22,658 nucleotides of DNA from NCBI GenBank assembly GCA_045579195.1, contig JAZNLR010000089.1, positions 1 through 22,658 on the forward strand, in the 5' to 3' direction. Positions 7,340 through 15,661 of this stretch are shown here, piece by piece. This stretch comes from JAZNLR01 sp045579195 (GTDB taxonomy: Bacteria; Bacillota; Clostridia; Christensenellales; CAMQZB01). Positions within the stretch are counted from its first letter, which is position 1. Each line of letters opens with the position of its first letter. The notes under the pieces are model-generated. The model made no database searches, was not told the origin of the DNA, and saw only the letters and a program-made list of their open reading frames with translations. The position numbers and the translations under genes were made by a program.

Positions 7340-8437
7340 ATGAAACTTGGAGTCGTGGGTCTTCCCAACGTCGGAAAAAGTACACTCTTTAACGCAATCA
7401 CAAAAGCGGGCGCAGAAAGCGCGAATTACCCCTTCTGCACCATCGAGCCCAACGTCGGCATCGTTGCCGTTCCGGATGAGCGCCTCGATAAGCTTGCCGC
7501 GCTTTATGCAAGCAAGAAAATCACCCCGACCGCTATTGAATTCGTTGACATCGCAGGTCTTGTCAAAGGCGCATCCCGCGGCGAAGGCCTTGGAAACAAA
7601 TTTCTTTCACACATCCGTGAAGTGGACGCCATCGTTCACGTCGTCCGCTGCTTTGACGATGACAACATCACGCACGTCGACGGCAACATCGATCCTGTCC
7701 GCGATATGCAAACCATCAACTTGGAGCTCATTCTTGCGGACATCGAGACCGCACAAAAGCGCCTTGACCGCGCGGTCAACATGAAAAAGACGGGCGACAA
7801 GAAATATGTCTTTGAATCAGAGACCTTGGAGCGCGCAGTCACGTGGCTCTCAGAAGAAAAACCCCTCCGCACGTTGGACGTCAACGAAGAGGAAAAGGCA
7901 TTCTTGGATGCACAGTTCTTCCTCACCTCAAAACCCGTGATTTATGCAGCGAACATTGCGGAAAGTGACCTTGAAACGCCGGAGAGCGATCTTGCCCTCG
8001 TTCAGAAGGTCGTCGCGCAGGCGGCGGAAGAAAAAGCGGAAGTTCTGGTCATCTGCGCGAAGATCGAAGAGGATCTTGCCCAACTCGAACCCGATGAGCG
8101 CGCCATCTTCCTCGAAGAGCTGAACATCACCGAAAGCGGCCTTGATCGCCTCGTAAAGAAGTGCTATAAGTTGCTCGGCCTCATCTCCTACCTCACGGCA
8201 GGCGAAAAGGAGACCCGCGCTTGGACGGTTGAAGAGGGAACGAAAGCTCCGCAGGCTGCAGGAAAGATCCACTCCGACTTTGAAAAGGGCTTCATCCGCG
8301 CAGAGGTCGTGGATTATGAAACCTTGCTCTCCCTCGGAGGATACAACCAAGCGAAAGAAAAAGGTAAAGTCCGCTCGGAAGGCAAGGAGTACGTCGTCAA
8401 AGACGGTGACGTCATCCTCTTCCGCTTCAACGTTTAA
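7340..8437 (+). CDS. ychF: Redox-regulated ATPase YchF (OLA1 family)
   Basis: This 365-aa Obg-family P-loop protein is near-universal in bacteria, binds ATP in preference to GTP and associates with ribosomes. The P-loop GLPNVGKST occupies residues 7-15, switch regions include DIAGLVKGAS and GNKFLSHIREVDAIVHVVRCF, and the usual G4 motif NKxD is replaced by an NxxE form (NIAE), as expected for YchF. A coiled-coil insertion lies in the middle, and the C-terminal TGS domain contains AWTVEEGTKAPQAAGKIHSDFEKGFIRAEV split over its conserved stretch. The ATG at 7340 is preceded by AGGTGG 7 bases upstream. It has its own promoter and a strong terminator. Confidence 0.97.
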   Translation: MKLGVVGLPNVGKSTLFNAITKAGAESANYPFCTIEPNVGIVAVPDERLDKLAALYASKKITPTAIEFVDIAGLVKGASRGEGLGNKFLSHIREVDAIVHVVRCFDDDNITHVDGNIDPVRDMQTINLELILADIETAQKRLDRAVNMKKTGDKKYVFESETLERAVTWLSEEKPLRTLDVNEEEKAFLDAQFFLTSKPVIYAANIAESDLETPESDLALVQKVVAQAAEEKAEVLVICAKIEEDLAQLEPDERAIFLEELNITESGLDRLVKKCYKLLGLISYLTAGEKETRAWTVEEGTKAPQAAGKIHSDFEKGFIRAEVVDYETLLSLGGYNQAKEKGKVRSEGKEYVVKDGDVILFRFNV

Positions 8438-8459
8438 TTTTCATCTTTTAAAAAGCGAC

Positions 8460-8494
8460 AAAAGGCAGAGAGCGCACAGCATTCTCTGCCTTTT
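8460..8494 (+). terminator. Intrinsic terminator of ychF
   Basis: GGCAGAGA (8464-8471) and TCTCTGCC (8483-8490) form a perfect 8-bp stem, extended by AAAA/TTTT to 12 bp, starting 22 bases after the ychF stop and ending in TTTT. Confidence 0.88.
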
Positions 8495-8585
8495 CGATTT
8501 ACAAGAAACAAAGTTTTCCTTTTTTTGCCATTATTTCCACTTTCACAGCATAGGATATTCTATCAGTTTTCTCGGAGGTTTTCCT

Positions 8586-9095
8586 ATGCAACACTGTCCG
8601 ATTTCAAAAGACACCCCCTATCCTACGCTTGTCGACCCAACACCCAACGTCCACACCGTTGCGATCTTGCAAAACCTGCTTGCCGCGCACAACAGCGAAC
8701 TCACCGCCGTCTTGCAATATACCTTTCAAACGCAGATCGTCTCCCGTTTTGATCGCGACATCGCAAAGCGCATTGCGGAGGTGGCGCGCGTCGAAATGCA
8801 CCATATGGACCTTCTCGGCAACGCCATTGTTGCATTCGGAGGAAAGCCGAAGTTCAAGGATGCGCGAAACCGCTTTTTTAACGGCGTTTATGTCAACTAT
8901 GCCGACAACCTAAAAGCGATGTTGCAGGCAAACATTGAATCGGAAGAGTGCGCATGCCTGGAATATGAACGCGCAGCAAAAGAGGTTCGAAACGCAAGTC
9001 TTCAAGACCTTCTTCTTCGCATCCGTGACGAAGAAATTTTGCACCGCAACCTGTTTGAAAAGATTTTACTCTCCGCCTGTTTCTGGAGTGAGTGA
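8586..9095 (+). CDS. Ferritin-like diiron protein (bacterioferritin-type four-helix bundle)
   Basis: This 169-aa protein carries the ligand pattern of a ferritin-like diiron site on four helices: E38 (HNSELT), E70-x-x-H73 (VEMHH), a Glu in IESEE (E118 or a neighbour), and E150-x-x-H153 (DEEILH). The spacing between helices fits bacterioferritin-like proteins. Members store iron or act on peroxide or oxygen species. Which applies here cannot be read. No bacterioferritin-type haem Met was identified. The N-terminus has a short Pro/Thr-rich lead before the first helix. The start is the ATG at 8586 with GGAGG 7 bases upstream. The same frame is open back into ychF, but that is only read-through of non-coding sequence. 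It stands alone between terminators; I could not define its promoter well. Confidence 0.8.
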   Translation: MQHCPISKDTPYPTLVDPTPNVHTVAILQNLLAAHNSELTAVLQYTFQTQIVSRFDRDIAKRIAEVARVEMHHMDLLGNAIVAFGGKPKFKDARNRFFNGVYVNYADNLKAMLQANIESEECACLEYERAAKEVRNASLQDLLLRIRDEEILHRNLFEKILLSACFWSE

Positions 9096-9119
9096 TTCGA
9101 TTTTTCTACCCTCAAAAAA

Positions 9120-9153
9120 GAAAATGTCAGTCCAATTTTAGGCTGACATTTTC
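9120..9153. terminator. Bidirectional terminator between the ferritin-like gene and the GH2 gene
   Basis: GAAAATGTCAG and CTGACATTTTC form a perfect 11-bp stem with a 12-base loop between two converging genes. The T-run is best on the minus strand (TTTTCTTTTTTG), serving the GH2 gene. The plus-strand side has a weaker TTTTCC. Confidence 0.82.
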
Positions 9154-9175
9154 CATTTTACAAACAATATCACAA

Positions 9176-11392
9176 TCAAGATAAGGTTTCACTGTCAAGT
9201 CCGTCACAGCGAACGGTCACAACGGAATCTGCCGTGACAATCATTTGCGCATGCCCGTGAAAGAGTTTTATCTCGTAAACAACGTTATCTTGCGTTCCGT
9301 TGGGATTGCCGTTTGCAATTCCCAAAAGCTCTGCCGCTTTGTCAAGACAAATCGTTTTGTCGCACGCGGGAAGCACCGTTCCGTTTTGATCAACGACCGA
9401 AACGTTCACAATCTTCACTGTTTGATTTTCCACAGTCGGCGTGACGTCTTCAAGCAAAAGCTTTTCTGCATCTCCTGCGGTCACTCTTTTGGAGGCGACC
9501 GTCTCTTCTCCACGTTTTGCAACCGCACAAATGTTGCCCGGAGCATATTTCACCTGCCACTCTGCTCTGCAGTTTTGAACCAAAACCTCGCCACAGCTTT
9601 CCCCATTCACAAACAATTCGACGGTGTCTGCATTCGTAAACGCGCACACGCGAACCGTTTCGTTCAGTTCCCAATTCCAATGTGGGAACAGATGAAGCAT
9701 CAACTCCTTTTGATAGTACGCCGAAAGAAGATACGCCGTATCCTTTTCAAACCCGCAAATATCCAAAAAACCCCAGTGCGACAGCACGCTTGGGAATTCA
9801 AAGGGTGCAGGCTCGCCGTACGAATCAAAACCGCTCCAAGGGAAACAGCCCGCAACGAAATCGTTCTCATAAACGCTTTGCATCGTTTCGTCAATCGACA
9901 CGGTAAATGCGGCGAAGTGATCGCCGTAGCTGTTGAACACCTGCGCTTTTTCATCCGTTTGATATACCCCTCTGGTTGCAAACGTCGGGCAATTCTCCGT
10001 TCCCAAAATGCATTTTTCGGGGAACAGCGCGTGAATTCTTTGATAATCTTGATTTTGATAATTCAATCCCACGACGTCAAGCGCATGCGCCGCATTCAAT
10101 TCCTCCCCGACGGGAAGGTTGATTGCCCCCGTGACCGCGCGCGTGTCGTCGAGCGCCAAAATCCACTCGCGCATCTCTTTTGCCATGTAATATCCGCGCG
10201 CCTCCGTCTGCCAAGGCTCTTCGTTAAAGAGGCTGTATATGAACACGCATGGATGATTTCTCGCCGCCAAAACCAACGATTCCAACTGTTCTTTCGTTTC
10301 TTTTGAAACAGAATAATGTCTGTTTTCCACCATCACGAGAAGGCCATAACGATCGCAAAGCTCCAAGAAGCTCTCGGGAACGGCGTGATGCGCACAGCGG
10401 TACGCATTCGCACCCAATTCTTTGAGCTTTTTCACGCGAAACTCATTGATTTCCGGCGTAACAGCGGCGCCAACGCCACCATGATCTTGATGACAGCAAA
10501 TCCCTTTGATCAAGTACTTTTCGCCGTTTAAGCGCATCCCATTTTTGTCCCAAGTGACCGTGCGCAAGCCAACGTTTACATGCAAAGCATCCAACGTCTT
10601 TCCATTTCGCACAAGCGCGCAAGAAACGTGATAAAGGTTCGGTTGTTCCGGGCTCCAAAGCAGCGCATTTTCCACATCAAATTGCAACGTCGTGTTGTTT
10701 TTTGCCGCAACTTCCTTTGAAACGACCTCTCCACAGGGGGTCGTGAGCGTGGAAACAAGAATGGTATCGGTCAAATTCCCCAAGCATTTTACGTCCGCTT
10801 TCACCTGCCACTTTCCATTTTTCTCTTCCCCTCTGACAAAGCTTCCGAACACATCCAATCTTGTTTCTTCGCGAAATTCAATGCGCACCGGGCGATAGAG
10901 TCCCGCGCCTTCGTAATTCCACGCTTCCCACTCGGTTGTGTCGACCTTCAACGCGATGACGTTTTCCTGCCCGGGCAAAAGATAGCTTGCAATCTCAAAC
11001 GCGAAGCGGTTGTAACCGCTAAAGTTTCTGCCCGCGATTGTTCCATTCACGTAAACCACGGTGCTCCCCAAAACGCCTTCGAAAACAAGTTTTGCCCGTT
11101 CAATGGGAGCATCGCTCAACGAAAAATCGATATAATACCACCCTTCTCCTCTTTGCTTATAGCCGTTTGCAGCAATCGCAGTCGGATCAACCGGAAGCGC
11201 CGCCATCCAATCATGTGGAACGCGCACTTCCTGCCACGTGTTTTTCTCTTTGATATCCTCAAAATAGCCAAGTTCACGCCCCGCTTTCGACATATCGTAA
11301 ACAAACGCAGGACGTGCATCGTATCGAACGATTTTCCCAAGGTGAAATTTCCATCCGTGCACCAAATGCAAATCGTAATTTGCGATTCTCAT
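9176..11392 (-). CDS. Glycoside hydrolase family 2, beta-galactosidase-like
   Basis: This 738-aa protein has the GH2 domain order. An N-terminal sugar-binding jelly roll (about 10-175, with VPHDW and GWYYIDF) is followed by an Ig-like domain (about 180-280). The TIM barrel carries the acid/base SLFNEEPW (E391) and the nucleophile in GTENCPTF (E466). C-terminal beta domains follow, one resembling DUF4982 (VELFVNGESCGEVLVQN). It should hydrolyse beta-linked sugars, probably beta-galactosides. Beta-glucuronide or beta-mannoside specificity is possible. There is no signal peptide, so it acts in the cytoplasm on imported oligosaccharides. The start is the ATG at 11392 with AAGGAG 6 bases upstream. 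The frame continues 28 codons further, but these overlap the promoter. It has its own promoter and shares a terminator with the converging gene. Confidence 0.92.
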   Translation of the reverse strand: MRIANYDLHLVHGWKFHLGKIVRYDARPAFVYDMSKAGRELGYFEDIKEKNTWQEVRVPHDWMAALPVDPTAIAANGYKQRGEGWYYIDFSLSDAPIERAKLVFEGVLGSTVVYVNGTIAGRNFSGYNRFAFEIASYLLPGQENVIALKVDTTEWEAWNYEGAGLYRPVRIEFREETRLDVFGSFVRGEEKNGKWQVKADVKCLGNLTDTILVSTLTTPCGEVVSKEVAAKNNTTLQFDVENALLWSPEQPNLYHVSCALVRNGKTLDALHVNVGLRTVTWDKNGMRLNGEKYLIKGICCHQDHGGVGAAVTPEINEFRVKKLKELGANAYRCAHHAVPESFLELCDRYGLLVMVENRHYSVSKETKEQLESLVLAARNHPCVFIYSLFNEEPWQTEARGYYMAKEMREWILALDDTRAVTGAINLPVGEELNAAHALDVVGLNYQNQDYQRIHALFPEKCILGTENCPTFATRGVYQTDEKAQVFNSYGDHFAAFTVSIDETMQSVYENDFVAGCFPWSGFDSYGEPAPFEFPSVLSHWGFLDICGFEKDTAYLLSAYYQKELMLHLFPHWNWELNETVRVCAFTNADTVELFVNGESCGEVLVQNCRAEWQVKYAPGNICAVAKRGEETVASKRVTAGDAEKLLLEDVTPTVENQTVKIVNVSVVDQNGTVLPACDKTICLDKAAELLGIANGNPNGTQDNVVYEIKLFHGHAQMIVTADSVVTVRCDGLDSETLS

Positions 11393-11428
11393 TTTAATCT
11401 CCTTACACAATAACCAATATTTTAATTT

Positions 11429-11457
11429 ATCATAGCACGCTTCATCATAAAAATCAA
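11429..11457 (-). promoter_or_regulatory. Promoter of the GH2 gene
   Basis: On the minus strand TTGATT (11457-11452), a 17-base spacer and TATGAT (11434-11429), about 37 bases before the GH2 start codon. Confidence 0.65.
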
Positions 11458-11489
11458 TCCCTATTTGACTTTTCAATTCCCTCTGAAAA

Positions 11490-11522
11490 TAAAAAAGCGC
11501 ACCGTCTTAAAAGACAGTGCGC
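11490..11522 (-). terminator. Intrinsic terminator of the downstream MBL lipoprotein gene
   Basis: On the minus strand GCGCACTGTCTT and AAGACGGTGCGC pair over 11 bp with one mismatch around a short loop, followed by TTTTTTA. It begins about 30 bases after the stop codon at 11552. Confidence 0.9.
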
Positions 11523-11551
11523 TCACGATCAAAAATCATTTTCGTTTTCGC

Positions 11552-11600
11552 TCAGTGAATCAATTCCCAATTTGCGAATTCCTCATCCGTCGGAACGCGG
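11552..11600 (-). repeat. 49-bp direct repeat at the 3' end of MBL copy 1 (partner at 13606-13654)
   Basis: The last 49 bases of the gene, including the stop codon, match the last 49 bases of the paralogue with only two differences (11558 A versus 13612 G; 11588 C versus 13642 T). Identity falls sharply upstream of this point. Confidence 0.85.
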
Positions 11601-13474
11601 AACGCCGCATAAGCACCGATGACGTCCTTGACGTAATCCACCTCGACATATCCCGTGGAAGGATTATCTCCCGTGTCCACACCGCGGATCGCCTGCGCCG
11701 CAATGGTCACGTCGCCGCTTTCATCCACCGCCATGCAGTACGTATATCTGCTTGCGAAGTAAGCCGTGTCGCTCGATCCCCCGTAGTTGAGGAACTGCGT
11801 GATATTGGTCAAAATAGCATCGCTCTTGTTTCTTCTGCGCTCCACGTCACCGCAGGGGAAGAATCCGTACTTCGCGGCAATTTCCTTGTGGAGCGGTCCA
11901 AGATAAGGGTTAAATGCGTGATGCGCAATCTGAATCGCATCGCTCTTGAGCGCATGGTAGCCCGTTTCCGCATTCACGTGCATTGCAAACATGCGATATT
12001 CTCCCTCGTAGTACTCAGACGGAGCTTTGCCCCAAGCGCCGCTCCAGTCGCCCGTCAACATCAACGATTTCCCGTTCAAATCAAGCTTTAACACAGTTGA
12101 ATAGTTGTTGAAATCCGTCACGAGAGAAATTCCGCGATAATCCACGAAGTCCTCGTGCGTGAACATGACTTCCATGGAAAGATTTCCAAGCTGAATGATC
12201 TGACCTGTGTGCGGCTTTAAAAACTTGAGATTCGGAAACTTCTCGTTCATCGACTTTGCCAACCCAATGATCGCGCTCATATCATCCGCCGGCGCGTTGT
12301 ACATCATTCTTTCCACATTAATCTGTTCGCTGAATTCGGGGTAAGAAAGGAGCATCTTCATGAACATCGTATGATCGTTGTGCGGATGGGTGAGGTAATA
12401 GCAGGCAATGTCGATCTTTTCGGTCGCATTCCCTGTAATTTCACGCATGAACGCAACAAGTTCTTTGGTCGCATCTTTCGTTGCCTGTCTGTTATCGCCG
12501 CCGTCGATCAAAATCAGCTTGTTGTCCGCAAGACGGATGATGTTGAACATTCCGTTTCCCCAATAAGGATCATCATTTTCCGAGCCGTTGTTCTCCTTGT
12601 CATACATCATTGCGTACTGATAATAAGCAATCGGACCGTCCTCGCAGGTATATTCAAATTCAGTTTCGGGCATGCTGAGTCGATCTTCGATGACACGTGC
12701 TTCCTTGAGCGCGGATAAGAAGTATGCGTACATCAAATCTCCTTTCCCATTCTGTGCCGAAAAAAAGATATTTCCGTTGCGTTCGGTTTTCTCAACCTGC
12801 TGATACCCTTCTTCCAAAAGCGTTTTGACGTAAGCATTGAATTCTTCCGCCGTCGTTTCGGAGATCACTTGCATCTTTCCGTCCTTTGCAAAGGTAGACG
12901 GATCTTTTCCCGGGCCGTCATCATAAGCGTTTCTCGCGTAGATTCCGTAACCGTACTCCGGCAAAGAAAGCCGCCATTCCGCGCTTTCTCCTTCTCCCTC
13001 CACCAATTCGAACGAAGAAGAAACTTTCAGCGCTTTCCCCTTGAGAAACTTCTCTTCAAAAACAGAAAGCGCTTTGACCAACTGCTCTTCCGTCGTCCCG
13101 AAGATTGCAATGCGTCCGTTTGCAAACGCCTTGATCGCATATTGCTCCGATCCGGTCAAACGCAAGCGCAATTCTCTCGATTCCGCACGGTTCGTATCGC
13201 CGATGAGAATTTCGGGCGTATCCACCGTCACTTCCTTGTTGGAGTACGTCGGAACGCACGAAAACGACGCCCCGTCGTAACGATCGTTCAGAAGATCCAC
13301 AAGCTCAATGATCTCTTGACGCATTTCGCTGCTTACCGTTCCTTGATAAACAATTTTGTACTCCGTCTTTTCTCCGGCTTTCGCCAAAACGATTGATGCT
13401 CCGCCGCATCCTGCAAACGAAGCAAACATGGGGAACAGCAAGACAAACATACAAAAAAGCGCAATCTTTTTCAT
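11552..13474 (-). CDS. Lipoprotein with C-terminal metallo-beta-lactamase-fold domain (copy 1)
   Basis: This 640-aa protein begins with a lipoprotein signal peptide (KK, hydrophobic core, lipobox FAGC with Cys23), so it should be anchored on the outer face of the membrane. Residues ~35-158 form a module with ILIGDTNRAES and a predicted alpha/beta pattern like the N-terminal adjunct domain of some glycoside hydrolases (GH20/GH67 type). Residues ~165-275 are an unassigned linker domain. Residues ~285-595 are a metallo-beta-lactamase domain resembling ComEC-type hydrolases: LIDGG, THPHNDH (H363, H365, D367, H368), LTGDW (D476) and IAHH (H518/H519). No ComEC membrane domain is present. Substrate unknown. 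The ATG at 13474 has GGAGG 5 bases upstream; longer in-frame starts lack this. It is a clear paralogue of the next gene along its full length and has its own promoter and terminator. Confidence 0.88.
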   Translation of the reverse strand: MKKIALFCMFVLLFPMFASFAGCGGASIVLAKAGEKTEYKIVYQGTVSSEMRQEIIELVDLLNDRYDGASFSCVPTYSNKEVTVDTPEILIGDTNRAESRELRLRLTGSEQYAIKAFANGRIAIFGTTEEQLVKALSVFEEKFLKGKALKVSSSFELVEGEGESAEWRLSLPEYGYGIYARNAYDDGPGKDPSTFAKDGKMQVISETTAEEFNAYVKTLLEEGYQQVEKTERNGNIFFSAQNGKGDLMYAYFLSALKEARVIEDRLSMPETEFEYTCEDGPIAYYQYAMMYDKENNGSENDDPYWGNGMFNIIRLADNKLILIDGGDNRQATKDATKELVAFMREITGNATEKIDIACYYLTHPHNDHTMFMKMLLSYPEFSEQINVERMMYNAPADDMSAIIGLAKSMNEKFPNLKFLKPHTGQIIQLGNLSMEVMFTHEDFVDYRGISLVTDFNNYSTVLKLDLNGKSLMLTGDWSGAWGKAPSEYYEGEYRMFAMHVNAETGYHALKSDAIQIAHHAFNPYLGPLHKEIAAKYGFFPCGDVERRRNKSDAILTNITQFLNYGGSSDTAYFASRYTYCMAVDESGDVTIAAQAIRGVDTGDNPSTGYVEVDYVKDVIGAYAAFRVPTDEEFANWELIH

Positions 13475-13514
13475 AGAAACCTCCATACCGCGCAAAACAC
13501 GGTCATCCATTTTT

Positions 13515-13543
13515 ATTTTAACATAACTCTGCGCATTTTACAA
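13515..13543 (-). promoter_or_regulatory. Promoter of MBL lipoprotein copy 1
   Basis: On the minus strand TTGTAA (13543-13538), 17 bases and TAAAAT (13520-13515), located after the terminator of copy 2. Confidence 0.68.
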
Positions 13544-13553
13544 TTCTTTGCAT

Positions 13554-13583
13554 CAAAAAAGGAGAAACGAACACATTTCTCCT
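13554..13583 (-). terminator. Intrinsic terminator of MBL lipoprotein copy 2
   Basis: On the minus strand AGGAGAAA and TTTCTCCT form an 8-bp stem with an 8-base loop, followed by a run of T. It separates the two paralogues into distinct transcription units. Confidence 0.82.
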
Positions 13584-13605
13584 CTTTTCGAAATTACATT
13601 TATTT

Positions 13606-13654
13606 TCAGTGGATCAATTCCCAATTTGCGAATTCCTCATCTGTCGGAACGCGG
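13606..13654 (-). repeat. 49-bp direct repeat at the 3' end of MBL copy 2 (partner at 11552-11600)
   Basis: This is the second member of the pair, 47 of 49 bases identical, in the same orientation and same reading frame, about 2.05 kb apart. Confidence 0.85.
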
Positions 13655-15585
13655 TGCGGATCGGCGCGTTTCAGCGTTTCGTTCACATAATCTTGCTCGA
13701 CGTCCCCAGTCGTCGGATCGTCACCCTCGTCATATCCGCGAATGTTTTCCGCAGCGACGGTGATCGTTCCCTCTTCATCAAAATGCAGTGCGTACGTATA
13801 GCGGCTTTGGAAATATAAACGATCTTTGGAACCGCCTGCTGCATAAAACTGATTTATCGTTGTTAAAATCGTATATCGACTGTCACTTTGGCTAATGCTC
13901 ACATCCGAAGTCGGGGCAAACGCATATTCCGCGGAAATTGCCTTGACAATCTTTCCCATATATGGATTCAGCACGTGATGAGCAATTTGGATCACATCCG
14001 TCTCAAGGGCATTGTATCCCGTTTTTTCGTTCGTGTGCATCAAAAGGAGTCTTGCCTCTCCTCTCTCATATTCGGGTGGTGCTTCGTCGTGAGGGCCTCC
14101 CCAATCACCAAGAATCATCCAACTTCTTCCGTTGAAGCTTGCCTTCAAAACGGTGGACAAGCTGTTTCCGTCCACAATGTCACAGATCCCCGAAATAGGC
14201 TCAACAAAATCCTCGTGCGTAAACATCACGTCAAACGTGACGTTTCCAATCCGAAGATTCTGTCCCGTGTGAAGCTTCATAAAGAGCGCATTCGGATAAG
14301 TTTTTGCAAACAGTTTGCCAAGGTTGTCCGGCATGGCAAACTGCGTTATGCTGCACATAAAGCGCTCGATGTTCACCTGTTTTGCAAGCTTTTTATCCTC
14401 CATAATGCGCTGAATGAACGTGTAGTGATCGCCGTGTGAATGCGTCAAGAAAAATGCGGCAATGTCAATCGTTCCGTCTTGATTGCCCGTGATATCACGC
14501 AAGAATTGAACAAACGCCTTGGTGGCGCGCGGCGTTGCCTGAATGTAATTTCCACCGTCGACAATGATCAGTTTGTTGTCCGCAAGACGCATAACGTACG
14601 TCATACCGTTGATCTCATAAGGATCACCCAGGCGAAAGCCCGCCCCTTTGCCGTTGCACATCATTGCGTATTGATAGATCGTCACAGGCCCGTCTTCGCA
14701 AACATACTCAAACGCGCTTTCCAAAACGGCATCCTTCTCTTCGATCACGCGAACCTCGCCATATGCCGCCGTGTAGTACGTATACACCGACTTTGAGTCA
14801 TCCGCCTCGTCATAAAGCCGAACGTACACATTTCCGTTTGCTTCCGTTCTCACTTCCTCTTGGAAGCCCGCGCCCTTCAACGCCGTAACGTATGCTTCGA
14901 ACTCTGGAAGGTTCGTGTTATAAATCACCTGCATTCGTCCAACGGAATCCGCTTTATCCAAGCTCCTTCCCGGACCAATGTTGTAAACTTCCCTTGCATA
15001 AAGTCCACCTTCATACACAGGAAGCGAAAGCGTCCATTCTCTTTCTTTGCTCTTTCCAAAGACAAATTCCAAATTTGACGGGATATCCAAAACCCCGTCC
15101 TTATCACCATTGACATACTTTTGCAAAAAGGCATCCAGCGCTTCTGTCAGAAGCTCTTCAGTCGTCGCATTGATGACGATGCGCCCGTTTTCAAACGCTT
15201 TGATGACGGCCTGTTCTTCGCCCGTGAGAAGACTCAAAACGTCAAAGGATTCCTGACGGTTCGTCTGTCCAATCAAGATTTCGGGATCTCCTTTTCTATT
15301 CCTTTCAGAAAATGCCTCTGAGATCGAATAGCGCATCTCTGCCCCTTCATACGTTGTGCTGATCAACTCCGCAGCATCATAAACCTTCGAACGGGATTCG
15401 TTCGAAAGATCTTTTCCGTATACGATTTTATATTCTGTCTTTTCTCCTTGTTCTGCAAGAATAAGCGCATCTCTGCCTACGCTTGGAAGCTTAAATCTCT
15501 CTTCTTCGCCCTTTGGGGGCTTGCACGCGGTCAAGCAAAGCGCTAAGACCAAACACAAAATCACGCCCCAAAAACTCTTCTTCAT
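13606..15585 (-). CDS. Lipoprotein with C-terminal metallo-beta-lactamase-fold domain (copy 2)
   Basis: This 659-aa paralogue of the neighbouring gene has the same layout. A lipoprotein signal peptide with lipobox LTAC (Cys21) leads into an N-terminal module (about 45-178) with ILIGQTNRQES. A linker domain (about 183-295) with VYVRLYDE and EVRVIEE follows. The metallo-beta-lactamase domain (about 300-615) carries IVDGG, THSHGDH (H382, H384, D386, H387), LGDWGG (D494) and IAHH (H536/H537). All expected metal ligands are present in both copies, so both are probably active hydrolases on the cell surface. The two proteins differ in most places but share the final 14 residues VPTDEEFANWELIH exactly. 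The ATG at 15585 has GGGAG 6 bases upstream. A start ten codons earlier lacks a good site. The substrate is unknown; nuclease, phosphodiesterase or lactonase activity are all possible for this fold. Confidence 0.88.
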   Translation of the reverse strand: MKKSFWGVILCLVLALCLTACKPPKGEEERFKLPSVGRDALILAEQGEKTEYKIVYGKDLSNESRSKVYDAAELISTTYEGAEMRYSISEAFSERNRKGDPEILIGQTNRQESFDVLSLLTGEEQAVIKAFENGRIVINATTEELLTEALDAFLQKYVNGDKDGVLDIPSNLEFVFGKSKEREWTLSLPVYEGGLYAREVYNIGPGRSLDKADSVGRMQVIYNTNLPEFEAYVTALKGAGFQEEVRTEANGNVYVRLYDEADDSKSVYTYYTAAYGEVRVIEEKDAVLESAFEYVCEDGPVTIYQYAMMCNGKGAGFRLGDPYEINGMTYVMRLADNKLIIVDGGNYIQATPRATKAFVQFLRDITGNQDGTIDIAAFFLTHSHGDHYTFIQRIMEDKKLAKQVNIERFMCSITQFAMPDNLGKLFAKTYPNALFMKLHTGQNLRIGNVTFDVMFTHEDFVEPISGICDIVDGNSLSTVLKASFNGRSWMILGDWGGPHDEAPPEYERGEARLLLMHTNEKTGYNALETDVIQIAHHVLNPYMGKIVKAISAEYAFAPTSDVSISQSDSRYTILTTINQFYAAGGSKDRLYFQSRYTYALHFDEEGTITVAAENIRGYDEGDDPTTGDVEQDYVNETLKRADPHRVPTDEEFANWELIH

Positions 15586-15613
15586 CGTTTTCTCCCCAAA
15601 TTGTTTTTCTTTC

Positions 15614-15643
15614 ATTTTATCACGCTCTTATGCTTTTTTTCAA
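15614..15643 (-). promoter_or_regulatory. Promoter of MBL lipoprotein copy 2
   Basis: On the minus strand TTGAAA (15643-15638), 18 bases and TAAAAT (15619-15614), about 29 bases before the start codon. Confidence 0.6.
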
Positions 15644-15661
15644 GTGTTTTCTTTGCTAAAT

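Noticed and set aside
8534..8562. Possible promoter (TTTCCA-16-TATTCT) and imperfect palindrome TAGGATATTCTA before the ferritin-like gene
   Set aside because: Both hexamers are poor and the palindrome has a mismatched pair; it does not match Fur or PerR boxes well enough to call.
8229..8585. In-frame N-terminal extension of the ferritin-like protein
   Set aside because: It overlaps the ychF coding region and the ychF terminator; the ATG at 8586 has an ideal ribosome binding site and starts the family-like sequence.
11435..11451. CcpA-like catabolite site in the GH2 promoter spacer
   Set aside because: The sequence around the central CG does not keep the TG(4)CG(4)CA spacing of the consensus.
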